From Desulfospira joergensenii DSM 10085 (GTDB lineage Bacteria > Desulfobacterota > Desulfobacteria > Desulfobacterales > Desulfobacteraceae): a stretch of DNA of 64,000 nt. Under the pieces are notes generated by a model that had not been told where the DNA came from, did not search any database, and saw nothing but the letters and a program-made list of their open reading frames with translations. Every line of letters begins with the position of its first letter. The first letter of the stretch is position 1. The translations under genes were made by a program, and so were the position numbers. Shown here in pieces: positions 18,744-27,269 of the stretch. Location: assembly GCF_000420085.1 (NCBI RefSeq), contig NZ_ATUG01000003.1:496001-560000 (forward strand). Reading direction: 5' to 3'.

Positions 18744-19778
18744 ATGCAGCTTATCAAGTCTGATATCAATATCGACTTTCTCGGAAAACAGAAAATCGCT
18801 TTTCTGTTTTCTTTGATCCTGCTTGTTGCCAGCCTGGGATCCCTGATCTACCACAAGGGACCCAATTACGGGATCGATTTTGCCGGAGGAACCCTGGTTC
18901 AGGTGAAATTCGCCCAGAACGTGTCCATTGAAGACATCCGCAACAGTCTCGGCAGCCTGGACCTCAAGGGAATTTCCGTTCAGGATTTCGGTGAGGACCA
19001 AGACCATGAGTTTCTCATCCGGACGGCCAGTTCCAATATAAGCGGAGACGGATTATCAGAAGCCGTCTCTGCCGCCATCTCCAAGGGCACAGGCATAACT
19101 CCTGAAATCAGGAGGGTGGAAATGGTCGGGCCCCAGGTGGGCCAGGACCTTAAGAAAAAGGCATTGCTGGCCATTTTTTATTCCCTGCTCTTTATCACCA
19201 TCTATATTTCCGGCAGATTCGAACTCAAATGGATTCTGTCCGGCGTCACGGCAGGGGCTCTTATGACCGCAGTGTACTTTCTCTCTTTTTTCAACGTGAG
19301 CATGCCCTTTCTCATCGCCGCAGCCATGGTGGTCACCCTGGCATTGTTCTGGACCCTCAAACTCCAGTTTGCCATGGGAGCCATTGTGGCACTGATTCAC
19401 GATGTGCTCATCACCGTGGGGATCTTTTCCCTACTGAATCTCGATTTTTCCCTGCCCATTATTGCGGCCCTGCTGACCATCATCGGGTATTCCCTGAACG
19501 ATACCATTATCGTTTTTGACCGGATTAGGGACAATATCAAAGGGGAGAACTCCCGGGAAAAGCTGCCCGGGCTGTTCAACATGAGCATCAACCAGACCCT
19601 TTCACGTACCCTGCTGACGTCTCTGACCACCCTGATCGTTCTGTTTGCACTTTACTTTCTTGGAGGTGAAATCATCCACAACTTTGCCTTTGCCATGATC
19701 GTAGGGGTGCTCATCGGAACCTATTCCTCCGTATTTGTGGCAAGCCCCATTGTTCTTGCCGCCCATAACAAGGCCTGA
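18744..19778 (+). CDS. secF: Protein translocase subunit SecF
   Basis: Partner of SecD in the accessory Sec complex. It shows one N-terminal helix, the signature NYGIDFAGGTLVQV, a periplasmic loop and five further helices. GYSLNDTIIVFDRIRDNI and SINQTLSRTLLTSLTTLIVL match the conserved cytoplasmic-side motifs. It is 344 residues and complete. A ribosome-binding sequence AGGAAGACGA precedes the ATG. Confidence 0.95.
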   Translation: MQLIKSDINIDFLGKQKIAFLFSLILLVASLGSLIYHKGPNYGIDFAGGTLVQVKFAQNVSIEDIRNSLGSLDLKGISVQDFGEDQDHEFLIRTASSNISGDGLSEAVSAAISKGTGITPEIRRVEMVGPQVGQDLKKKALLAIFYSLLFITIYISGRFELKWILSGVTAGALMTAVYFLSFFNVSMPFLIAAAMVVTLALFWTLKLQFAMGAIVALIHDVLITVGIFSLLNLDFSLPIIAALLTIIGYSLNDTIIVFDRIRDNIKGENSREKLPGLFNMSINQTLSRTLLTSLTTLIVLFALYFLGGEIIHNFAFAMIVGVLIGTYSSVFVASPIVLAAHNKA

Positions 19779-19781
19779 TAG

Positions 19782-20477
19782 ATGAAGGGTTCAAGGTCTC
19801 TTTTCCTGAAATTTTTAGTTTTGCTAGTGTGCTGCGCGCTTATTTCATCCTGTTCCGGCCTGGACCTTTTTGGCAAAAATCCAGACCCGGAACAGGACCT
19901 GGAGGATCCTGGTCAGCCCTTGGATGCAGATCTTGAACTGGCACGCCTCACCCGGGCCCTTGAAAAGGCAGAACAGGAAAAGGGCATAAAAGACAAAACC
20001 ATTTCAGAACTTGAAGAGAAAATCCACGGCCTGGAACTAAAGGTCAGGGACTTGGAAAAACTCATTGCCCAGAAAAAACCTGCCGTGATCCAACTGGAGT
20101 ATATCGAACCGGTCCAATTGTACCAGAAGGCCCGGAATCTCCTGCTGGAAGGGGATGCCGTCAATGCGGCCCAGCTGTTTCAATCCTTTGCAGATCATCA
20201 CCCCAATCACAGCCTGGCAGACAATGCCCTTTACTGGCTGGGGGAGTGCTATTACTCCCTTGGCCGGTACACCAAAGCCGTTGAAGAGTTTAAAAACCTT
20301 GTAAAAACCTATCCAAAGGCTGAAAAAGTGCCCGATGCCCTGCTCAAAATCGGATACTCCTTTCTGTCCATGGATGATATCAATCGTGCCGGCCATTTTC
20401 TCAAGCAGGTCTTGAAGAAGTACCCCTTCTCGCCCGCTGCCGAAAAGGCTGAAATTAAGTTAAAATCAATTGAATAA
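19782..20477 (+). CDS. CpoB/YbgF-like lipoprotein with coiled coil and TPR repeats
   Basis: A lipoprotein signal peptide ends in the lipobox ISSC (about residue 24). A coiled coil (about 50-95; LARLTRALEKAEQEKGIKDK) is followed by tetratricopeptide repeats (about 110-230; ALYWLGECYYSLGRYTKAVEEF). This order matches CpoB/YbgF, which coordinates outer-membrane constriction with septal peptidoglycan synthesis through Tol-Pal. The tol-pal genes are not in the window, so the specific role is inferred from architecture. It starts 3 bp after secF. Confidence 0.7.
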   Translation: MKGSRSLFLKFLVLLVCCALISSCSGLDLFGKNPDPEQDLEDPGQPLDADLELARLTRALEKAEQEKGIKDKTISELEEKIHGLELKVRDLEKLIAQKKPAVIQLEYIEPVQLYQKARNLLLEGDAVNAAQLFQSFADHHPNHSLADNALYWLGECYYSLGRYTKAVEEFKNLVKTYPKAEKVPDALLKIGYSFLSMDDINRAGHFLKQVLKKYPFSPAAEKAEIKLKSIE

Positions 20478-20498
20478 AACACATCAAATCTGTAAGGA

Positions 20499-21620
20499 AT
20501 GCATCAGGATTCAGAAAAACACCTGCCATGGTTTATATTGAGAGAAATTCCCTTCCTGGGAAACCGGGCCTGCAAGAAACTGATCCTGGAATTCAATACC
20601 CCTGAAAATATCTTATCCGCCCCTGAAACAGAACTGCGCCGGGTTAAAGGAATTTCCAAAAAAATCATTGAAGGCATTAAAAATCAATCCAGATATAAAA
20701 AAGCTGCCCTAAGAGAGCTTAAGGCCGTTGCAGAGAACTGCGTTAAAATTGCGACTCTGGATCAGAAATCCTACCCACCTCTTCTTAAACTCATACCTGA
20801 CCCACCTCCGGTGATCACCTATCTCGGCCGTTTTGAAGATTCAAACTCCCGTCCATGTCTCTCCATCGTGGGATCGAGAAATGCCACTTCCTACGGGATG
20901 AACACCTCCCGTCATCTTTCCGGTCAACTTGTTCGGGCCGGATTTACCATTGTCAGCGGAATGGCCCGGGGTATCGATTCAGCCGCCCACCAGGGAGCCC
21001 TGGCCGGCCAGGGAAAAACCATTGCCGTTCTGGGTTCGGGACTGAAAAAAATTTATCCCCGGGAGAATCAAGTTTTATTCTCAAAAATATGTGAAAACGG
21101 AGCCGTTATATCAGAGTTCAAACTTGACACCGAGCCTTTGGGGCGTAATTTTCCTGTAAGAAACCGGATCATTGCCGGACTTTCCCTGGGAACCATCGTA
21201 GTGGAGGCGGAAAAAAGAAGCGGATCGCTGATTACGGCCCGGCTGGCCGGAGAGTTTAACCGCGAAGTATTTGCCGTTCCCGGTTCCATCCGGTCCAGGA
21301 GGAGCGAGGGAACCCATGCCCTGCTGAAACAGGGCGCCAAGCTGGTGGAAAATGAAATGGACATCCTGGACGAACTCCACCAATTTGTCCATGTTCAGAG
21401 CCCGGAGACGCCGGTTAAGGCAAAAAAAAACAAACCAAGAATGGACAAAGTGGAATGCATCATATATAAGATGCTCGACCCTTATCCCAGACATATTGAC
21501 CGGATCGTAGAGACCAGCCGGCTGGAAAGCGGAAAGGTTCTGGCGGCCCTGCTGGACCTTGAGTTAAAAGGTCTTGTCCTGCGGCACCCCGGCAATTATT
21601 ATTCGATTTCGGAGGAGTAA
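20499..21620 (+). CDS. dprA: DNA-processing protein DprA
   Basis: Binds incoming single-stranded DNA and loads RecA during natural transformation; it is also widespread in bacteria not known to transform. An N-terminal helix-hairpin-helix-like region is followed by the Rossmann fold with SIVGSRNATSYG, SGMARGIDSAAHQGAL, TIAVLGSG and FPVRNRIIAGLS, and a C-terminal winged-helix domain (about 300-370). It is 373 residues. AAGGA lies almost against the ATG, a tight spacing that leaves the exact start slightly uncertain. topA begins 2 bp downstream, a common dprA-topA pairing. Confidence 0.95.
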   Translation: MHQDSEKHLPWFILREIPFLGNRACKKLILEFNTPENILSAPETELRRVKGISKKIIEGIKNQSRYKKAALRELKAVAENCVKIATLDQKSYPPLLKLIPDPPPVITYLGRFEDSNSRPCLSIVGSRNATSYGMNTSRHLSGQLVRAGFTIVSGMARGIDSAAHQGALAGQGKTIAVLGSGLKKIYPRENQVLFSKICENGAVISEFKLDTEPLGRNFPVRNRIIAGLSLGTIVVEAEKRSGSLITARLAGEFNREVFAVPGSIRSRRSEGTHALLKQGAKLVENEMDILDELHQFVHVQSPETPVKAKKNKPRMDKVECIIYKMLDPYPRHIDRIVETSRLESGKVLAALLDLELKGLVLRHPGNYYSISEE

Positions 21621-21622
21621 AA

Positions 21623-23908
21623 TTGGCAAAACCCCTTATCATTGTTGAGTCCCCAACCAAAATCAAGACCCTGAAAAAATATGTTGGAAAAAACTATAAT
21701 GTGGCAGCCAGCGCCGGCCATATCCGGGATCTTCCCGTTAAGAACCTGGGAATTGAGGTGGAGGACAATTTTAAAGCCAAATATGTCAATATCCGGGACA
21801 AATCAAAGGTCATCGCCAATCTGAAACAGAACGCAAAAGATACGGACGAAATCTTTCTTGCCCCTGACCCGGACCGGGAAGGGGAAGCCATTGCCTTTCA
21901 TATCATGGATATCCTCAAGAAAAAGGACCGGAAATTTCATCGGGTGCTCATCCATGAACTCACCCAGAAAGGGATCACCGATGCCCTGGAACATCCCATG
22001 GAGCCGGACAGGGCCAAGTACGATGCCCAGCAGGCCCGGCGGAAACTGGACCGTCTTGTGGGATATCAGATCTCCCCCTTGCTCTGGCAGAAGGTTCAGC
22101 GGGGTTTGAGCGCCGGAAGGGTCCAATCCGTTGCCGTTAAGATCATCTGTGACCGGGAAAGGGAAATCCGGGCCTTTATCCCCCAGGAGTACTGGACCAT
22201 TACTGCGGATCTCATGGCAGGCTCTCCTCCTCTCTTCAATGCCTCCCTGGTACGGATAGACGGAAAAAAAATAGATAACAAAAAAAATAAAATAGAAAAC
22301 CAGGCCCAGGCCGACCAGATCACCGATGATCTGTCCAAGGCCCAATTTATTGTCGATGAAATTCGAAATAAAACGGTAAAAAGAAATCCTCTGCCTCCGT
22401 TTATCACCAGTAAGCTCCAGCAGGATGCCATTAACCGTCTCAGATTCTCGGCCCGGAAAACCATGGTAGTTGCCCAGCAGCTATACGAGGGGATTGAGAT
22501 CGGAAGCGGCGGTCCGGAAGGTCTGATTACCTATATGCGTACGGATTCCACCCGCATCGCTCCCGAAGCGGCCCAGGAGGCCGGGGAGTATATCACAGGG
22601 GAATTCGGCAAGGAATACGGTCTGGGGAAACCCCGTTTTTTCAAAAATAAAAACAAGGCTCAGGATGCCCACGAGGCCATCCGCCCCACCTCGGTATACA
22701 ATACTCCTGATAAAATCAAGGCCCATCTCTCACCCGATCAGTTCAAACTCTATGACCTGATATGGAAACGGTTTGTGGCCTCCCAGATGGCCCAGGCCCT
22801 GATCGACCAGAAATCGATTCTCATAAAGGCAGGAGAGAAATACGGCTTCTCGGTCTCCGGCTCCACCGTTCAGTTTCCCGGCTTTATGAAATTGTATAAA
22901 GTTCCGGACACCACCGGGGACAAAGATATTCAGAACCTTCCCCGGGTGGATGAGGGAGAAAAACTCACCTGTGAAAAAATTGATCCGCTCCAGCATTTTA
23001 CAAAGCCCCTGCCCAGGTTTACCGAGGCATCCCTGGTCAAGGAACTGGAAAAAAACGGCATCGGCCGTCCCTCCACCTATGCATCCATTCTCACCGTGAT
23101 CCGGGATAAGGGGTATGTGGACCTGGTGAACCGGTCCTTTATTCCCAGCGAGCTTGGATTTATCGTCAATGACCTGCTGGTGGCCTCATTTCCCGAACTT
23201 CTGGATATCTCCTTCACGGCCCAGATGGAGACCAATCTGGATGATGTTGAAAGCGGAAACCTTAACGAGGTGGATCTTTTAACCCGGTTTTACGACGGCT
23301 TCAGCCAGACCCTGGAGAATGCCCGGGAAAACATGGTCAGCGTCAAGGGAGTCGGGCTTGAGACCGGCCTGAAATGCCCGACATGCGGCCAGCCCCTGAA
23401 CATTAAAATCGGGCGTAACGGCCATTTCCTGGCCTGTACTGCCTATCCGGATTGTTCTTTTACCTCAAACTATGACCGGGATGAAAAAGGGGAAATCGCC
23501 ATTGTGGAAAAGCAGGTGGACGATACCCCGGTCAAGGACTGCCCTGAATGCGGAAAGCCCATGGTGGCCAAAGAGGGCCGGTTCGGTATTTTTCTTGCCT
23601 GTACAGGATACCCGGACTGCAAGCATACGGAATCGGTTAATCAGGAAAATTCCAAGAAAGATACCGGGGTCAAATGTCCTGAATCCGGGTGTACAGGAAC
23701 TGTCCTGGAAAAAAAATCCAAGCGGGGTAAGATCTTTTACGGATGTTCAAAATATCCGGACTGTACCTTTGCGTCCTGGGACAAACCCGTGGAAAAGGCA
23801 TGCCCGGACTGTGGCGGTAAATTCCTTGTGGAAAAGGAAACCAAGCGGGACGGGAAATTTTTAAAGTGCCCGGACCGGGCCTGCGGATATAAAGAACATC
23901 TAGATTGA
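21623..23908 (+). CDS. topA: DNA topoisomerase I (type IA)
   Basis: Relaxes negative supercoils. It starts with TTG, preceded by GGAGGAG. The TOPRIM domain (IVESPTKIKTLKKY, APDPDREGEAIAFHI) is followed by the active-site tyrosine Tyr304 in LITYMRTDSTR and by GIGRPSTYASIL. After about residue 585 come four Cys-rich ribbons: CPTCGQ...CTAYPDC, CPECGK...CTGYPDC, CPESGCTG...CSKYPDC and CPDCGG...CPDRACG. E. coli TopA has three canonical tetra-Cys motifs, so this C-terminus is slightly extended in that respect. It is 761 residues, the last gene of this plus-strand run. Confidence 0.95.
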   Translation: MAKPLIIVESPTKIKTLKKYVGKNYNVAASAGHIRDLPVKNLGIEVEDNFKAKYVNIRDKSKVIANLKQNAKDTDEIFLAPDPDREGEAIAFHIMDILKKKDRKFHRVLIHELTQKGITDALEHPMEPDRAKYDAQQARRKLDRLVGYQISPLLWQKVQRGLSAGRVQSVAVKIICDREREIRAFIPQEYWTITADLMAGSPPLFNASLVRIDGKKIDNKKNKIENQAQADQITDDLSKAQFIVDEIRNKTVKRNPLPPFITSKLQQDAINRLRFSARKTMVVAQQLYEGIEIGSGGPEGLITYMRTDSTRIAPEAAQEAGEYITGEFGKEYGLGKPRFFKNKNKAQDAHEAIRPTSVYNTPDKIKAHLSPDQFKLYDLIWKRFVASQMAQALIDQKSILIKAGEKYGFSVSGSTVQFPGFMKLYKVPDTTGDKDIQNLPRVDEGEKLTCEKIDPLQHFTKPLPRFTEASLVKELEKNGIGRPSTYASILTVIRDKGYVDLVNRSFIPSELGFIVNDLLVASFPELLDISFTAQMETNLDDVESGNLNEVDLLTRFYDGFSQTLENARENMVSVKGVGLETGLKCPTCGQPLNIKIGRNGHFLACTAYPDCSFTSNYDRDEKGEIAIVEKQVDDTPVKDCPECGKPMVAKEGRFGIFLACTGYPDCKHTESVNQENSKKDTGVKCPESGCTGTVLEKKSKRGKIFYGCSKYPDCTFASWDKPVEKACPDCGGKFLVEKETKRDGKFLKCPDRACGYKEHLD

Positions 23909-23912
23909 TGAT

Positions 23913-23963
23913 CTTAGATTTTTGATTTGAGCCGTATATTCATACCCAAATCAAAAATCTAAG
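23913..23963. repeat. Perfect 17-bp inverted repeat between convergent topA and efp (repeat family A, short copy)
   Basis: CTTAGATTTTTGATTTG (23913-23929) pairs perfectly with CAAATCAAAAATCTAAG (23947-23963) around a 17-nt loop. The position between convergent stops suggests a bidirectional terminator, but the stem is very AT-rich. Its arm shares GATTTTTGATT with the element at 52284-52374, so it may also be a member of a dispersed repeat family. Confidence 0.75.
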
Positions 23964-23983
23964 TTCCAAAATCAAAAACCGGG

Positions 23984-24547
23984 TTATTCATTAGCCCTTT
24001 CAACATACTCCTTGGTCCGGGTATCGATCTTGACCAATTGCCCTTCTTCGATAAAAGGCGGGACCTGGATCTCAAAACCGGTTTCAAGGGTGGCCGGTTT
24101 GGTGGAACCCGTTGCCGTATCCCCCTTGGCCCATGGATCGGCTTGGGTGACCTCCAGGTTGATGAAATTGGGAAGGGTGACCCCAATGGGATTTCCATTG
24201 TGCAGCAGGACCGTACAAACGGTGTTTTCCTTTAAAAGATCAATGACATCCCCCAGCTGTTCCTGGGTCAGAAAGATCTGTTCGTAATTGGAAGAATTCA
24301 TAAAGCAGAAGGTATCCCTGTCCGAATACAGGTACTCCATTTCCTGCTCTTCCAGGTCTGCCTTGGGGAATTTATCTCCTGACCGGTAGGTCCGTTCAAA
24401 CTGGGCTCCGGTAATCATGTTTTTAAGCCTGCACTTGTAAAGGGACTGGCCCTTGCCCGGCTTTTTAAATTCAAACCCGACAATGATGTGGGGATCCCCG
24501 TCTATCTCAAATTTCAGGCCTTTTCTCAGGTCACTGGCTAGGTACAT
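23984..24547 (-). CDS. efp: Translation elongation factor P
   Basis: Relieves ribosomes stalled at consecutive prolines. Three beta-barrel domains are covered by its 187 residues, the normal length. The peptidyl-transferase-facing loop reads KKPGKGQSLYKCRLKN, with Lys32 at the site that EpmA lysylates in enterobacteria; no modification gene is in the window. The ATG has AGGAGC upstream. It is divergent from guaA and convergent with topA. Confidence 0.96.
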   Translation of the reverse strand: MYLASDLRKGLKFEIDGDPHIIVGFEFKKPGKGQSLYKCRLKNMITGAQFERTYRSGDKFPKADLEEQEMEYLYSDRDTFCFMNSSNYEQIFLTQEQLGDVIDLLKENTVCTVLLHNGNPIGVTLPNFINLEVTQADPWAKGDTATGSTKPATLETGFEIQVPPFIEEGQLVKIDTRTKEYVERANE

Positions 24548-24718
24548 CCGACGCTCCTAAACTATGGTATTTAATTTGTGTGATTCTTTGGGCCCAGTAA
24601 AGCATAATCAGTGCGGATTGGCAAGGTCAGGCCAAAAACAGCTTGCTTTTTTAGGCCATTTATAGGAAATATTATGATTTAGTAAAATTTGAATCAAAAC
24701 CAGAATGGAAGCCAAAAT

Positions 24719-26248
24719 ATGATCATTGTCATTGATTTCGGGTCACAGTTCAATCAGCTCATTGCAAGAAGGGTCAGGGAAAACAACGTTTATTGTCAGG
24801 TGGAGCCCGCCGACATTTCCATTGATAAAATCCGGGAAATCAACCCCAAAGGCATCATCCTTTCCGGTGGCCCCTCAAGTATTTATGAAGAAAACAGCCC
24901 TTCCATTGATACGGAACTCTTTGACCTGGGCATTCCTGTCCTGGGGATCTGCTACGGCATGCACTATATGGTCCATGCCCTGGGAGGCGTTATCAAAAGG
25001 GCTGAGAAAAGAGAATACGGATTTGCCAACTTAGAGGTCAAGGACGCCCTGCCCCTTTTCAAAGACATGGATAATCTTTTCCAATGCTGGATGAGCCATG
25101 GAGATTCAGCCAAGGAACTGCCTCCGGGCTTTGAGGTGACGGCATCCACGGAGAATACGCCCATTGCCGCCATAGCCGACCATGACAGAAAATTTTACGG
25201 TCTTCAGCTTCACCCGGAAGTGGAGCATTCCGTCAACGGCTCCCTGATGATCCGCCACTTCCTGTTTGACGTCTGCCGATGCGAACAGAACTGGACCATG
25301 AAGTCATTCTCCGAAGGTGCCATTGCCCAGATCAAGGATGCTGTGGGGGACCAGAAGGTGATCATGGGTCTTTCCGGCGGGGTGGATTCCTCCGTGGCCG
25401 CCACCCTGATCCACAAGGCTGTGGGGAAAAACCTTTTCTGCATATTTGTGGATAACGGCCTGCTCAGACTCAATGAAAAGGAACAGCTGGAAAAAAGTCT
25501 TACCAGCAACCTGGATATGAACATCAAGTTTGTAGATGCCAGGAAAAAATTCCTGGATGCTTTAAAAGGAGTCACAGATCCTGAAACCAAACGGAAAATC
25601 ATCGGGAACCTTTTCATCGAAGTATTTGAGGCGGAAGCCGGCAAGATCCAAGGGGCCAGTTTTCTGGGACAGGGAACCCTCTATCCCGACATTATCGAAT
25701 CCAAGTCCGCCTTTGGCGGGCCTACCTCCATCATCAAATCCCACCACAACGTGGGCGGCCTCCCGGAAAAAATGAAACTCAAACTCATTGAGCCTCTTCA
25801 ACTTCTGTTCAAGGACGAGGTCAGAAAACTGGGGCTAGAGCTGGGAATCAGCGAAGATCTGGTATGGAGGCAGCCCTTTCCCGGACCCGGTCTGGCCATC
25901 CGGATCATGGGGGATATCACCGAGGAGCGGCTTAATGTATTAAGGACCGCCGATGACATTCTCCTTCAGGAGATCAAGGCCGCCGGGCTTTACAGAAAAC
26001 TCTGGCAGTCGTTTGCCGTGCTTCTCCCGGTAAAAAGTGTGGGAGTCATGGGAGACAAGAGAACCTTTGCCAACTGCGTCGCCATCCGGGCCGTAACCAG
26101 CTCCGATGCCATGACCGCCGACTGGGCCAAGCTTCCCCATGACCTTCTGGGAAAAATTTCAAACCGGATCATCAATGAGGCGGAAAAAATCAACCGGGTG
26201 GTGTTTGACATCACCTCCAAACCCCCCGGAACCATTGAGTGGGAATAA
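24719..26248 (+). CDS. guaA: GMP synthase (glutamine-hydrolysing)
   Basis: Converts XMP to GMP using glutamine and ATP. I start at the ATG at 24719 (509 residues) because GGAAG lies eight bases upstream and homologues begin close to IDFGSQ; a TTG at 24689 would add ten residues. The class I amidotransferase domain has Cys78 (GICYGMHYM) and His165/Glu167 (LHPEVEH). The ATP pyrophosphatase P-loop is SGGVDSS (219-225), and the dimerisation domain ends PPGTIEWE. The usual Gln after GICYGM is His here. No purine riboswitch is seen upstream. Confidence 0.95.
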   Translation: MIIVIDFGSQFNQLIARRVRENNVYCQVEPADISIDKIREINPKGIILSGGPSSIYEENSPSIDTELFDLGIPVLGICYGMHYMVHALGGVIKRAEKREYGFANLEVKDALPLFKDMDNLFQCWMSHGDSAKELPPGFEVTASTENTPIAAIADHDRKFYGLQLHPEVEHSVNGSLMIRHFLFDVCRCEQNWTMKSFSEGAIAQIKDAVGDQKVIMGLSGGVDSSVAATLIHKAVGKNLFCIFVDNGLLRLNEKEQLEKSLTSNLDMNIKFVDARKKFLDALKGVTDPETKRKIIGNLFIEVFEAEAGKIQGASFLGQGTLYPDIIESKSAFGGPTSIIKSHHNVGGLPEKMKLKLIEPLQLLFKDEVRKLGLELGISEDLVWRQPFPGPGLAIRIMGDITEERLNVLRTADDILLQEIKAAGLYRKLWQSFAVLLPVKSVGVMGDKRTFANCVAIRAVTSSDAMTADWAKLPHDLLGKISNRIINEAEKINRVVFDITSKPPGTIEWE

Positions 26249-26307
26249 ATTGGAAGCAGTGGTTAAAACCCTTAATTGCATCAATCGTCAGAAAATAGGA
26301 AATTCCC

Positions 26308-27258
26308 ATGAGTCTGAAAGACTTCAGAAGTGACGACCTGGATCTTCCCGAAGAAGAGACCGACATCCCTTCTTCCGATTACCACCAGGAAATCAATACC
26401 TTAAAAATAGATAAATTGTCCAACCGTGTGACCATTATCTCCATCATCATTCCCGTACTGATCATTGCCATTCTGGTTTTTGCCTATATGGACATGAAAG
26501 AACAGGTCCTGGAGACGGATGAAATCAAAAAGAACCAGATGGACCTGGTCTCCCGCCAGTTGGAAGAAAAGGTGAATGCCCTGGATATCCGGATTGCCAA
26601 AAACAGGTTTGACTTTGATCAGCAGGTCCCGGAACTGACCCAGAAAGGACAGACTCTGGCAAATCAGGTGGCAAAAATGGAAACCACAAAGGCGGATGAC
26701 AAAAACATGAAGCAAGGAATGGACAAGCTTCAAACCTCCATTTCCGGCGTCACCAATCGTCTGAAAAAGACCGAGTCCCTTCTGGCCAAACTCGACAAAC
26801 GGATCCAAAACAATGCCGCCCAGAACAAATCCGCCCTTGAAACCATGGAGAGAATCAACACCCAGCTCCAGGATGCCATCGGTGAAAACAATGTGAACTT
26901 TAAAAAGGCTGTGGGCCAGGTAAAAGAGGAGATCCAGCTTTTTAAAGAGGAATTTGACGCCCGTCTTCTTGAGCTGGCCGCCTATGACCAGGAGATTGCC
27001 CTTTTGAGAAAAGACCTGAGTCTTCTGGACAAAAAGATAAAGGAGATGGAATCATCTGCGGTTTCCACACAGGAACTGAACCGCCGCCTGACATCTTTTC
27101 AATCCTCTGTGGAAAAAATGATTCAAAATATAGACTCTAAAAATCCGGTAACCAGTTCCGATAAAGCCGCAAAAGAATCCCAGGCCATCAAGCCCAAACT
27201 CACCATTGACACGGATCCGTCGACCAAGGGTATTTCAGAAGAAACCCTGACCCAGTAG
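26308..27258 (+). CDS. Membrane-anchored coiled-coil protein, function unknown
   Basis: 316 residues. A short acidic cytoplasmic N-terminus (DDLDLPEEETDIPSSD) precedes a single membrane helix (TIISIIIPVLIIAILVFAYM, about 42-61). The rest is a long predicted coiled coil (about 65-275), rich in Lys, Glu, Gln and Asn, ending in a Ser/Thr/Lys-rich tail. No enzymatic motif is visible. AGGAAATTCCC precedes the ATG. It lies 11 bp upstream of another unrecognised gene, so the two may act together. A scaffold or envelope-spanning role is only a guess. Confidence 0.75.
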   Translation: MSLKDFRSDDLDLPEEETDIPSSDYHQEINTLKIDKLSNRVTIISIIIPVLIIAILVFAYMDMKEQVLETDEIKKNQMDLVSRQLEEKVNALDIRIAKNRFDFDQQVPELTQKGQTLANQVAKMETTKADDKNMKQGMDKLQTSISGVTNRLKKTESLLAKLDKRIQNNAAQNKSALETMERINTQLQDAIGENNVNFKKAVGQVKEEIQLFKEEFDARLLELAAYDQEIALLRKDLSLLDKKIKEMESSAVSTQELNRRLTSFQSSVEKMIQNIDSKNPVTSSDKAAKESQAIKPKLTIDTDPSTKGISEETLTQ

Positions 27259-27269
27259 GCCGGAAATTC

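Noticed and set aside
24548..24718. Possible purine riboswitch upstream of guaA
   Set aside because: The 171-bp divergent region lacks the conserved purine-riboswitch junction sequences.
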